DNA from: Deltaproteobacteria bacterium
Lineage (GTDB): Bacteria > Myxococcota_A > UBA9042 > DTJE01
Direction: 5' to 3'
NCBI GenBank assembly: GCA_013151875.1
Contig: JAADHL010000181.1
Location: 1-12,467 of the forward strand
DNA: 12,467 nucleotides
Shown here: positions 6,479-12,467 of the stretch, piece by piece
How positions within the stretch are numbered: the stretch's first letter is position 1
How the letters are laid out: each line of letters opens with the position of its first letter
Notes under the pieces: model-generated
The model's database searches: none
Told to the model about the DNA's origin: nothing
Seen by the model: only the letters and a program-made list of their open reading frames with translations
Translations under genes and position numbers: made by a program

Positions 6479-8179
6479 TTACAGATCCGACTGATCCTTT
6501 ACCAGGAGGAAATCACCTATCAGCAAAAAGTCCATGCCGGAGGTGAGGTAGCACTTCACTGCGTCGGCCGGGGAGTTCACTATCGGCTCGCCGCGTACAT
6601 TGAACGATGTGTTCAGCAACATGGGCGTCCCTGTTGCACGGCCGAACGCCTCGATCAGGTCATGATAACGGGGATTTTGTTCTTTTGTGACGGTCTGGAC
6701 TCGGGCGCCGCCGTCAACGTGAGTGACCGCGCCGGCCTCGGCCAGCCTGTCGGCGCGGGTGGCGAATACCCTCAGCATGAAGGGTGATTCGGTCGCGTCT
6801 TCGAAGTAGTCGCGAGCCCGTCCCGCGAGGATGGACGGGGCGTACGGCCTGAAAGACTCCCTGAATTTCACCGTGGCGTTCAGCCGGTCCTTCATGGACG
6901 GGGCGCGTGGATCAGCCAGCGTGCTGCGGTTGCCGAGTGCCCTGGGGCCGAATTCCGCGGCGCCCTGGAACACGCTGCCTACCTTGCCCCGGGCCAGAAG
7001 TTCGGCCACGATTTCGATCGGGTCGTCAGGGGTCCGGTAGGCGATGCCGCCCCTGTCCAGCGTGAGCTTGACCTCATCGGCGTCGTGGGTGGGGCCCAGA
7101 TATTCCAGCAGCGTGCGAGGTTCACCCCTGGCCCTGCCGCCGATGCAGTGCTCTACGTACAGGGCCGCGCCCAAAGACGACCCCGCATCGCTGGCGGCCG
7201 GCTGAAAGAAACAGGTCTTGAATGGGCCTTCGCGCAGGATGCGGCCGTTGGCCACGCAGTTCAAGGCAACGCCACCTGATACGCAGAAGGTGTCCAGGCC
7301 GGACTTTTCGTGGGCCATTTCCGCAAGACGCAGCAGGGCCTCTTCAAACACCAACTGGACGCTGGCCGCAATGTCGCGGTGGCGTCCCTCGATGGGCGAT
7401 TCGGGTGTGCGGGGGGCGCCCAGCGCCGCGACCAGGCGATCCGTGTACCTGTCAGGTCTTTCCAGATAGAAGCTGAAAAACGACAGATCCAGGTCGAAAC
7501 CGTCGGGATGGACCCTCAGCATTCGTCGGATTTCATCGGCGTATATGGGCTTGCCGTAGGATGCCAGACCCATCAATTTGCCTTCGCCGGAGTTGGGCCT
7601 GAAGCCCAGATACTGGGTGAAGGCGGCATAGAACGAGCCGAGCGAATGGGGGAACTCCTGGGTCCAGAGCCTATCGAAGGTCGTGCCGGAACCCTTCCAT
7701 ATTACGGTTGAATCGCGCTCGCCATAGCCGTCGGCGGTAAGTATGGCCGCCTCTTTGTGGGGCGAACAGAACAGGGCCGCGGCCGCGTGGGCCAGGTGAT
7801 GGGTTACGTAATATATCGGCAGCCTGGCGCCGCCGGGAAGGTGAAAGACCTGCTCCATGGCCTCGGGTGATGCGTTCAGTCCGGGGAGCAGTTGATTGGG
7901 TAGGTCGTACAGGAATTCCAGGTGGTGCCGGGGCGTGGACGACATCCGCCAGGAAGGGGTGGATGCGTGCAGAGCGGGGTTCCAAAAGAAGGCGACCGCG
8001 TCCAGTCCCTCCATGCTGGTCCCCCCGGCGCGCAGACAGGCGTCCACAGCCATTGAAGGGAAGCCCGCGTAGTGCTTTACGCGTTTGAATCGCTCTTCCT
8101 GTACCGCCATGACCACGCGGCCGTCCACCACCATGGTCGCTGCCGCGTCGTTGCTGAAGTTGATCCCCAGAATCCTCAA
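6479..8179 (-). CDS. NodU/CmcH/TobZ-family carbamoyltransferase
   Basis: A complete 566-residue enzyme that, by family, transfers a carbamoyl group from carbamoyl phosphate through carbamoyl-AMP to a hydroxyl of a sugar or antibiotic scaffold. The N-terminal ASKHA-type domain starts with GINFSNDAAATMVVDG. The metal-site histidines are in THHLAHAAA (H127, H128, H131). TADGYGE (148-154) and SGGVALNCVANG (301-312) are typical of the nucleotide site. The YrdC-like C-terminal domain has FQGAAEFGPRALGNRS (404-419), FRESFRPYAPS (439-449) and LNTSFNVRGEPIV (522-534). The start codon is TTG, chosen because GGAGGT lies 5 bases upstream and the fold begins there. The acceptor is not shown; the upstream membrane glycosyltransferase makes a surface glycan or glycoprotein plausible. 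It lies 68 bp after the glycosyltransferase gene, in the same direction, without an evident terminator between them. Confidence 0.95.
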   Translation of the reverse strand: MRILGINFSNDAAATMVVDGRVVMAVQEERFKRVKHYAGFPSMAVDACLRAGGTSMEGLDAVAFFWNPALHASTPSWRMSSTPRHHLEFLYDLPNQLLPGLNASPEAMEQVFHLPGGARLPIYYVTHHLAHAAAALFCSPHKEAAILTADGYGERDSTVIWKGSGTTFDRLWTQEFPHSLGSFYAAFTQYLGFRPNSGEGKLMGLASYGKPIYADEIRRMLRVHPDGFDLDLSFFSFYLERPDRYTDRLVAALGAPRTPESPIEGRHRDIAASVQLVFEEALLRLAEMAHEKSGLDTFCVSGGVALNCVANGRILREGPFKTCFFQPAASDAGSSLGAALYVEHCIGGRARGEPRTLLEYLGPTHDADEVKLTLDRGGIAYRTPDDPIEIVAELLARGKVGSVFQGAAEFGPRALGNRSTLADPRAPSMKDRLNATVKFRESFRPYAPSILAGRARDYFEDATESPFMLRVFATRADRLAEAGAVTHVDGGARVQTVTKEQNPRYHDLIEAFGRATGTPMLLNTSFNVRGEPIVNSPADAVKCYLTSGMDFLLIGDFLLVKDQSDL

Positions 8180-8193
8180 AACGCACCTCCGTG

Positions 8194-8247
8194 GGATCCG
8201 GATCCTAACATGACCGAAAATGCAGGGGCCTGAACCGTAATCCGGAT
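8194..8247. repeat. Paired ATCCGGAT palindromes in a 68-bp gap
   Basis: The perfect palindrome ATCCGGAT occurs at 8196-8203, where it is the core of the larger palindrome GGATCCGGATCC (8194-8205), and again at 8240-8247. The copies are 44 bp apart, close to four helical turns, and fill the gap between the glycosyltransferase stop and the carbamoyltransferase start. On the minus strand TAGGAT (-10-like) overlaps the copy nearer the carbamoyltransferase, but I see no -35 box. This could be an operator pair; it may also be chance in GC-rich DNA. Confidence 0.4.
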
Positions 8248-9873
8248 CTAAAGCCCCAGTTTCACCATGAGGCGGAATTCATGTTTTTTCATGAGTTCCC
8301 TGCGTGCAATCTGGGCGGCGGTTGGGAGTCCCGAGCCTGGAAGCGGCGCCTTCATGAGGGTTAGACGGGCATCGCGTACGTCGCCGCTGCGGGCCTGCGC
8401 GACCGCCAGGAGGCCGTGAGCCACGACAAGGTCCGGGGCGATGCGCACGGCGGCCTTGAGGTTGATCGCCGCCTCGTCAGGTCGTCCCTGGGTGATAAGG
8501 AGCCTTCCCAGACCAAGGTTGGCGGACAGGGACGCGGGAAAGTCGCGAGTGGAGGCCCGGAGGATGGTCTCGCTGTCTTTCCATTCAGCGGTCCTCTTCA
8601 TGGTCAGGCCGATGAAAACGGTGAACACGATCAGGGCCAGGGTCAATCCGACCTTCTTTAATCCGGGGCCAACGGGCAGGGCCCTCGCCGCGCCGGCAAC
8701 GGCTATCAGGAACCCGGCCAGCGGCACGTAGAGAAAACGTTCCCCAGCCGCGTCAAAGAACGGAACGACGTGAGAAACGGGCAACAGGGCCACCAGAAAG
8801 AAAACCAACCCGAAGGAGGTCAGGGGCTGACGCTTGCGCAGCAGCACAGCGGCGGCGACCATGGCGAACAACAGCACGGCCCCGGAAAGGATGTCGGGTT
8901 CCAGAACCGAACCGGGCACGCCCAGGACATTCCAGTCGTAGAAGGGGCACAAGGGATCAGGGAAGACGCACAGCCTCACATAAAGAAAAAAGATGCGGGG
9001 GACCATCAGAGCCCCCTGCAATGGGTCCAGTCCTTCGAAAAAGGAATAGACGCCCCCCCCAGTGACCTGAGAGCGGACGACAAGGTAGACGACGCTGATT
9101 GCGGCAAGCGGCAAATAGACCTTGAGCAGACGTTTTCTGTTCAGACCGCCCAGCAGGACGTCCTGTACGAGCAGAAGGCCCACCGCGACGAGCCCTGTCT
9201 CTTTGGACAGCAGGCCGCAGGCAAAGAACACGAGGCCGGCAATGACACGTATGGGGCCAGGACCCACGGGTCCGGTGGATTCAAGAACCCGATGCATGTC
9301 GGCCGTGAATGCCCACAGCGATGCGAACACGAACATGCCGGACATCAGAGTTGTTCGATACGACACCAGGTTCACGGCCTCGGTGTGCACGGGGTGAACC
9401 GCGTACACAAGGGCGATACCCAGGGGCCACAGCCACGACCCGTTCCCTGCCGAAGGCCTGTCCGTATCCGGCCCTGGTCCTGCACTCGGTCGGCGTTCGA
9501 AAATCAGGCGCAGCCACGCGAACAGGAATAGGGAAGTCAGCAGGTGCAACACCATGTTGGTGGCGTGGAACGTCGCGGATGAAGCTCCCGCCAGCGCCCA
9601 GTCAACTGCCATGCTGGCAAGGGCCAGAGGCCGGTAATAGGCCCGGTTCTGGACATCGCCCTGGTCGTAGGTGACGCCTTGAGCCCATGGCTGGGTGAAC
9701 AGATCGGGCACGCTGGAGAGGTCCCTGATGGCGGGGTTTTCCAGAACGATGTAGTTGTCGTCCCAGGCAAAATCGTTCGAGAGTGTTTGATGGTACGAGA
9801 GCCCGACTGCCGCCAGCAGGGCAAGGGCCGCTACCAGTGTCCGGCGGCGGCCGAACGAATAGGACGGGTTCAC
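8248..9873 (-). CDS. TMTC/PMT-like membrane glycosyltransferase with C-terminal TPRs
   Basis: A 541-residue multi-spanning protein of the GT-C type, resembling the TPR-containing O-mannosyltransferase-like (TMTC/DUF1736) proteins. A first helix (about 12-30) is followed by the lumenal/periplasmic loop NDFAWDDNYIVLENP (33-47) with the acidic pair D38-D39. Also typical are YYRPLALASM (79-88), HPVHTEAVNLVSYR (160-173), LLSKETGL (221-228) and GERFLYVPL (377-385). About ten hydrophobic segments precede two TPR-like repeats (about 445-510), whose proline-ended helix pattern (AAVRIAPDL) is characteristic. It probably moves a sugar from a lipid carrier onto a protein or glycan on the outer face of the inner membrane. 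The start is GTG 9873, which overlaps the rhomboid stop as GTGA, with GGAGAG just upstream; the open frame runs further upstream but only in antisense-like sequence within rhomboid. A run of eight G encodes residues 272-274. Confidence 0.85.
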   Translation of the reverse strand: MNPSYSFGRRRTLVAALALLAAVGLSYHQTLSNDFAWDDNYIVLENPAIRDLSSVPDLFTQPWAQGVTYDQGDVQNRAYYRPLALASMAVDWALAGASSATFHATNMVLHLLTSLFLFAWLRLIFERRPSAGPGPDTDRPSAGNGSWLWPLGIALVYAVHPVHTEAVNLVSYRTTLMSGMFVFASLWAFTADMHRVLESTGPVGPGPIRVIAGLVFFACGLLSKETGLVAVGLLLVQDVLLGGLNRKRLLKVYLPLAAISVVYLVVRSQVTGGGVYSFFEGLDPLQGALMVPRIFFLYVRLCVFPDPLCPFYDWNVLGVPGSVLEPDILSGAVLLFAMVAAAVLLRKRQPLTSFGLVFFLVALLPVSHVVPFFDAAGERFLYVPLAGFLIAVAGAARALPVGPGLKKVGLTLALIVFTVFIGLTMKRTAEWKDSETILRASTRDFPASLSANLGLGRLLITQGRPDEAAINLKAAVRIAPDLVVAHGLLAVAQARSGDVRDARLTLMKAPLPGSGLPTAAQIARRELMKKHEFRLMVKLGL

Positions 9874-10550
9874 CGCCGTCTCTCCATCCACCGGTGAAGG
9901 TCGCGGACCACGGCGCGGCGGTATTGCGGGCGCCAGGGCCTCCTGATGTACAGGTATCCCCCCAGCATGCCGCCCATGTGGGCCGGCACCGCCACGCTGG
10001 AATCCGAGAACAGCATCACCACGTCGAGTCCGATAGCCAGCCATATCAGGTTTTTCGCGCGCATGGGGGCGAACATCCACAATCTGATCATGACGTTGGG
10101 GTACATGAGCGCGAAGGCCGTCAACACCCCCAGGACCGCCCCGGAGGCGCCGATCACGGGAACCCCTGTGTCGGAAAACAGAAAGGCCCATGATGAATAC
10201 ACGATGGACCCGCAGAGCCCGGCCCCTAAATAGAGGACCATGAAGTTGCGCAGGCCGATGCGTCTTTCAACTACGGGACCCAGGAAATACAGGCCCATCA
10301 TGTTCAGCAAGATATGAAAGATGTTGTGTGGGTCGTGAATGAAGATGCTGGTCAGGAGTCCCTGGAGTTCAAAGTGGGTCAGCATGGACGGAGTCAGGGC
10401 CAGGCGCATGAACACCGCGTTGAAAACCCTTTCGTCGGCGACGCGCAGGACCAGCAGGACGATGTGCACCGACACCGTGCCGATGATGATGAGGCGCACC
10501 CCCTTCGAAAGATGATCGAACCACCTGCGCAGCCCTGGACGTTGAAACAT
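9870..10550 (-). CDS. Rhomboid-family intramembrane serine protease
   Basis: A 226-residue membrane protein with the rhomboid catalytic set: GASGAVLG with nucleophile S136, and AHMGGMLGGY with the catalytic histidine H191. The conserved H79-x3-N83 of helix 2 (HILLNMMGLYFLG) forms the oxyanion side. Around six hydrophobic helices are present, as in GlpG-type rhomboids, and no extra cytoplasmic domain is fused. It should cleave transmembrane substrates within the inner membrane; the substrate is unknown. It lies 38 bp after skp and overlaps the glycosyltransferase start by 4 bp, so it is part of the same transcript. The ATG at 10550 has only a weak Shine-Dalgarno, and an imperfect GC-rich hairpin ends one base before it (about 10552-10570), which could limit translation. 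Confidence 0.93.
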   Translation of the reverse strand: MFQRPGLRRWFDHLSKGVRLIIIGTVSVHIVLLVLRVADERVFNAVFMRLALTPSMLTHFELQGLLTSIFIHDPHNIFHILLNMMGLYFLGPVVERRIGLRNFMVLYLGAGLCGSIVYSSWAFLFSDTGVPVIGASGAVLGVLTAFALMYPNVMIRLWMFAPMRAKNLIWLAIGLDVVMLFSDSSVAVPAHMGGMLGGYLYIRRPWRPQYRRAVVRDLHRWMERRR

Positions 10551-10588
10551 GCCTTGAGGGACCCCCGAGGTTAAGCCGAAGGTAAAGC

Positions 10589-11116
10589 CTATTTACCCTT
10601 TCCAGCGTTGAAATCACGGATGAGGCGTCCCGTCAGGTCCACTTCGGGTGAAAAATAGACAGTGGAGTTTTTTTCCAGGATGACGGTGTAGTTCTCCTTG
10701 GCGCCGATGACCTGAAGGATGCGCTCGAACCTGTCGAAAATGGGCTTGGTCAGCTTGGCTTCCGCGGCCGCCAGTTCCTTCTGGTTGTTGATGTAATAGT
10801 CCTGCAACTCCATCAGGCGGCGCTGATAGTCCTGGACCTTCTGGCGCTTGACGTCATCCTTCATGATCGCGGCCTGTTGTTCCAGTTCGTCTTTCAGGCG
10901 CTTCAGGTCGTTCTGTTTTTTGTCGAATTCCTTTTGTTTTGCCTTGACCTTCTTTTCCAGCCTGGCCTTGGCCTTCTTGCCCTCGTTCACGGACATCAAG
11001 GCCTTTTGCAGGTCAACGTACCCGATTTTGACCTGACTGGTGTCGCCCAGAGCCTGTACGGAAAAAGCGCCGAAGATCAATGTTGCGGCAACCGTGCATC
11101 CAATCCACCTGGTCAT
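10589..11116 (-). CDS. skp: Periplasmic chaperone Skp/OmpH family
   Basis: A 175-residue precursor. The N-terminal signal peptide (MTRWIGCTVAATLIFGAFSV, cleavage probably near residue 22-24) is followed by the short beta core (VKIGYVDLQKAL, 29-40). Next comes a long, highly charged coiled coil (about 45-125, rich in Lys, Glu and Gln), then the return segment (ENYTVILEKNSTVYFSPEVDLT, about 141-162) that packs on the core. This is the jellyfish-like trimer fold of Skp, which holds unfolded outer-membrane proteins in the periplasm, and it implies an outer membrane. I chose ATG 11116 because GGAGGA lies 8-9 bases upstream and the signal peptide starts there; an in-frame upstream ATG at 11218 would put non-signal-like sequence in front. 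Unlike the usual context, no bamA, lpxD or fabZ is next to it here; it heads a block with rhomboid. Confidence 0.92.
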   Translation of the reverse strand: MTRWIGCTVAATLIFGAFSVQALGDTSQVKIGYVDLQKALMSVNEGKKAKARLEKKVKAKQKEFDKKQNDLKRLKDELEQQAAIMKDDVKRQKVQDYQRRLMELQDYYINNQKELAAAEAKLTKPIFDRFERILQVIGAKENYTVILEKNSTVYFSPEVDLTGRLIRDFNAGKGK

Positions 11117-11152
11117 GATTTGTTTCCTCCGATAACATCCAAAACCGGCGTG

Positions 11153-11167
11153 ATATTCGTGGAATAT
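11153..11167. promoter_or_regulatory. Inverted repeat between skp and the deacetylase gene
   Basis: ATATTC-GTG-GAATAT is a perfect 6-bp inverted repeat with a 3-bp centre. It sits in the 206-bp divergent gap, about 37 bp upstream of the skp start codon, and is AT-rich relative to its surroundings. Its size fits a dimeric repressor operator. It overlaps the region where an skp promoter would lie (TTGACG at 11181-11176 on the minus strand is a candidate -35 box without a convincing -10). I do not recognise the site as belonging to a known regulator. Confidence 0.4.
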
Positions 11168-11256
11168 AAGGGATTCGTCAACCTTCTTATTCCCGTGTTG
11201 TCTTGTCGCCATCCCCATTCAACCTGAAAATTGGGGGGCCATACGGACTCCCGTCC

Positions 11257-11285
11257 TTGACGAAAGAGGCGGAAAAGATTATCAA
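11257..11285 (+). promoter_or_regulatory. Sigma-70-like promoter for the deacetylase-like gene
   Basis: TTGACG (11257-11262) and TATCAA (11280-11285) are separated by 17 bp, matching consensus at five and four of six positions. A start near 11292 would give a leader of about 31 bases containing the ribosome binding site GGAGGA (11311-11316) before the GTG at 11323. Sequence match only. Confidence 0.4.
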
Positions 11286-11322
11286 TGCGCGTCTCGCGGC
11301 CCTATCCTATGGAGGACACCCG

Positions 11323-12357
11323 GTGGCAAAGACTGGAATCGTGACCGATACCCTGTGCGTCGAACACGACATGGGAAGACTGCATCCCGAGACGCCCAAA
11401 CGGCTGCAGGTGCTCTTGGACCTCGTCAATTCGAAGGACGTGACCAGGCTTTCAGTAGAGATGATCCCGGGACGTCCCGCCGTACAGGAGGAGATAACAA
11501 GGGTCCATGAGGAGGCCTATTTCCGCAGGGTGATGGGCAGCCAGGGGCGGACTGTCGTCATGGACATCGACACGACCGCTGGCCCCATGAGCTTCGAGGC
11601 GGCGATGATGGCGGCCGGTTGCGCAATCACCGCGACAGAATCGGTTGTGGCTGGACGCGTGAAGAATGCCTTTGCGTTGATCCGCCCTCCCGGGCATCAC
11701 GCCGAACCTGGACGTTCAGCGGGCTTCTGCCTTTTCAACAACATGGCGGTGGCGGTGCGGCACGCGGTTCAGACCCTAGACGTCAAGCGTATCGCGGTCG
11801 TGGACTTTGACCTGCATCACGGAAACGGGACCCAGAAGGTGTTCTATCAGGACAAGGAAATCCTGTATGTGTCGACGCACCAGTTTCCGTTCTATCCTGG
11901 GACAGGTGCGGCCGAAGAGGTTGGCGAGGGCGACGGTGTCGGCACGACAATCAATATCCCCTTGGCCGCTGGTCACGGCGACCACGAATACGAGGCCATC
12001 TACGGCGGCCTGATACCCAGGATTCTTGAACAGTTCAAGCCGGAACTCATCATGGTTTCGGCTGGTTATGACATCGCCGCGCAGGACCCGCTGGGCTTCA
12101 TGGAAGTGTCGGCCCAGGGAATGGGGCGTATCACGACGTACCTGAGGGCCGCGGCAGACAGGATCTGCGACGGCAAGATCGTCCTGATCCTGGAGGGCGG
12201 CTACAGTCTGTCCGCCCTGCGCGACGGCGTGCTGGCCAGCATCAAGGGCCTGGTCGGCAAGGGCAAGGGCCCTGCCAAGGGCAAACTGGACGACCTGCAT
12301 ATCGGCGACGCGCGCCGCCATCTCTCGACCTACCGCCAGTTCTTCAAGCTCAAATAG
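11323..12357 (+). CDS. Histone deacetylase / acetylpolyamine amidohydrolase family protein
   Basis: A 344-residue zinc hydrolase of the arginase/deacetylase fold. Visible active-site elements are the tandem histidines in RPPGHHAEP (H125, H126), the zinc ligands in VDFDLHHGNGTQ (D163, H165), D250 in SAGYDIAAQDPLG, and the transition-state tyrosine in LEGGYSL (Y294). GFCLFNNMAVAV (134-145) is typical of the family. All catalytic residues are present, so it should remove acetyl groups from lysine side chains, polyamines or similar amines; which one cannot be told. Length and motifs fit the class II-like bacterial group. I chose GTG 11323 because GGAGGA lies 6 bases upstream; the open frame continues to 11203 but that part is non-conserved and overlaps the promoter. 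A glycine/lysine-rich stretch (309-321, VGKGKGPAKGK) lies before the C-terminus. It is transcribed divergently from skp. Confidence 0.93.
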   Translation: MAKTGIVTDTLCVEHDMGRLHPETPKRLQVLLDLVNSKDVTRLSVEMIPGRPAVQEEITRVHEEAYFRRVMGSQGRTVVMDIDTTAGPMSFEAAMMAAGCAITATESVVAGRVKNAFALIRPPGHHAEPGRSAGFCLFNNMAVAVRHAVQTLDVKRIAVVDFDLHHGNGTQKVFYQDKEILYVSTHQFPFYPGTGAAEEVGEGDGVGTTINIPLAAGHGDHEYEAIYGGLIPRILEQFKPELIMVSAGYDIAAQDPLGFMEVSAQGMGRITTYLRAAADRICDGKIVLILEGGYSLSALRDGVLASIKGLVGKGKGPAKGKLDDLHIGDARRHLSTYRQFFKLK

Positions 12358-12392
12358 GCCGTCACGGACGGACTCCGTCCGCCGCGACGGCC
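12357..12392. repeat. Nested dyad immediately after the deacetylase stop
   Basis: An outer inverted repeat GGCCGTC (12357-12363) / GACGGCC (12386-12392) encloses an inner near-perfect palindrome CGGACGGACTCCGTCCG (12365-12381). It begins at the last base of the stop codon, so it may form the 3' end hairpin of the message. No T-run follows, so it is not a canonical intrinsic terminator; mRNA protection or a protein site are alternatives. Confidence 0.55.
12363..12380. repeat. Palindromic direct repeat, copy 1
   Basis: CACGGACGGACTCCGTCC. The last 15 bases are a perfect palindrome with a single central base (GGACGGA-C-TCCGTCC). An identical 18-base copy starts 87 bp downstream and ends on the last base of the window. 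Confidence 0.8.
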
Positions 12393-12397
12393 GGCTC

Positions 12398-12435
12398 GCG
12401 TGAAACCGGACAGGCTTATAGCCTGCCGTTTACGC
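12398..12435. repeat. Long bulged hairpin between the two palindromic repeats
   Basis: A 16-bp stem with a TAT loop: GCGT, AAAC, GG and CAGGCT on the 5' arm pair with AGCCTG, CC, GTTT and ACGC on the 3' arm. The 5' arm has three single unpaired bases (G12402, C12407, A12410) and the 3' arm none. A stem of this length with all defects on one arm suggests a structured RNA or a mobile palindromic element more than chance. No T-run follows, so it does not look like a simple terminator. Confidence 0.55.
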
Positions 12436-12449
12436 TCACCCCTGTCATC

Positions 12450-12467
12450 CACGGACGGACTCCGTCC
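12450..12467. repeat. Palindromic direct repeat, copy 2, at the window edge
   Basis: Exact second copy of CACGGACGGACTCCGTCC. The window ends with it, so it cannot be seen whether an outer dyad and a second hairpin follow as they do after copy 1. Bases upstream (GTCATCCACGG compared with GTCACGG) are similar but not identical. Confidence 0.8.

Noticed and set aside
8770..9531. Plus-strand open frame of 253 codons within the glycosyltransferase gene
   Set aside because: Antisense to conserved glycosyltransferase motifs; the translation is rich in His, Gln and Gly without domain features.
9874..10191. N-terminal extension of the glycosyltransferase frame up to 10191
   Set aside because: These codons overlap the rhomboid gene in another frame and encode Arg/Gly/Pro-rich non-membrane sequence. 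GTG 9873 has a ribosome site and the first helix follows it.
11117..11218. Upstream start for skp at 11218
   Set aside because: ATG 11116 has a strong GGAGGA site and begins a proper signal peptide; the extra 34 residues would bury it.
11203..11322. Upstream part of the deacetylase open frame
   Set aside because: Family similarity and the GGAGGA site both favour GTG 11323; the upstream bases carry promoter-like elements.
12365..12381. Rho-independent terminator of the deacetylase gene
   Set aside because: The palindrome is strong, but no T-run follows, so I list it as a dyad instead of a terminator.
12363..12467. CRISPR array
   Set aside because: Only two copies of an 18-bp repeat, the spacer of 69 bp is itself a hairpin, and there are no cas genes.

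Overview
The window is gene-dense, GC-rich bacterial chromosome. It suggests a Gram-negative bacterium, most likely from a deltaproteobacterial-type lineage such as Myxococcota or Desulfobacterota. The support is a periplasmic Skp/OmpH chaperone (so an outer membrane), a sigma-54 activator with an FHA domain, and a stand-alone histone-deacetylase-like hydrolase. The lineage is inferred from gene content only. I see no insertion sequences, phage genes, tRNAs, rRNAs or CRISPR arrays.

Layout. Bases 1-741 hold the 3' part of a plus-strand methyltransferase-like gene. It meets, tail to tail, a minus-strand pair: an FHA-sigma-54 activator (3183-1753) followed after 2 bp by an unknown six-helix membrane protein (1750-752). 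A divergent gap of 147 bp carries a 15-bp tandem repeat and promoter-like elements. To its right a plus-strand pair encodes a calcineurin-like phosphoesterase and an overlapping CPBP (CAAX/Abi-type) intramembrane protease, up to 4928. That pair converges, with a 28-bp overlap, on a long minus-strand block running from 11116 down to 4901: Skp, rhomboid protease, TMTC-like membrane glycosyltransferase with TPRs, NodU/TobZ-type carbamoyltransferase, and a CCA-adding-enzyme relative. The last has its own good promoter. Divergent from skp is a histone deacetylase/acetylpolyamine amidohydrolase family gene (11323-12357). The final 110 bp are non-coding and rich in palindromes.

How the genes may work together. 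Skp, rhomboid, glycosyltransferase and carbamoyltransferase all point to the envelope: outer-membrane protein handling, membrane proteolysis, and possibly glycosylation plus carbamoylation of a surface product. Rhomboid and glycosyltransferase overlap by 4 bp and are very probably translationally coupled; the larger operon is inference. The FHA activator and its membrane partner look like a small signalling unit that may respond to Ser/Thr phosphorylation.

Most notable: (i) the CCA-like protein has lost most nucleotidyltransferase active-site signatures while its HD phosphohydrolase residues are intact; (ii) tandem repeats of 15 bp overlap the promoter of the FHA activator; (iii) a palindrome-hairpin-palindrome unit sits at the right edge, with an 18-bp sequence repeated exactly 87 bp apart. 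I did not find a convincing wholly new defence or mobile system; these are the best leads.
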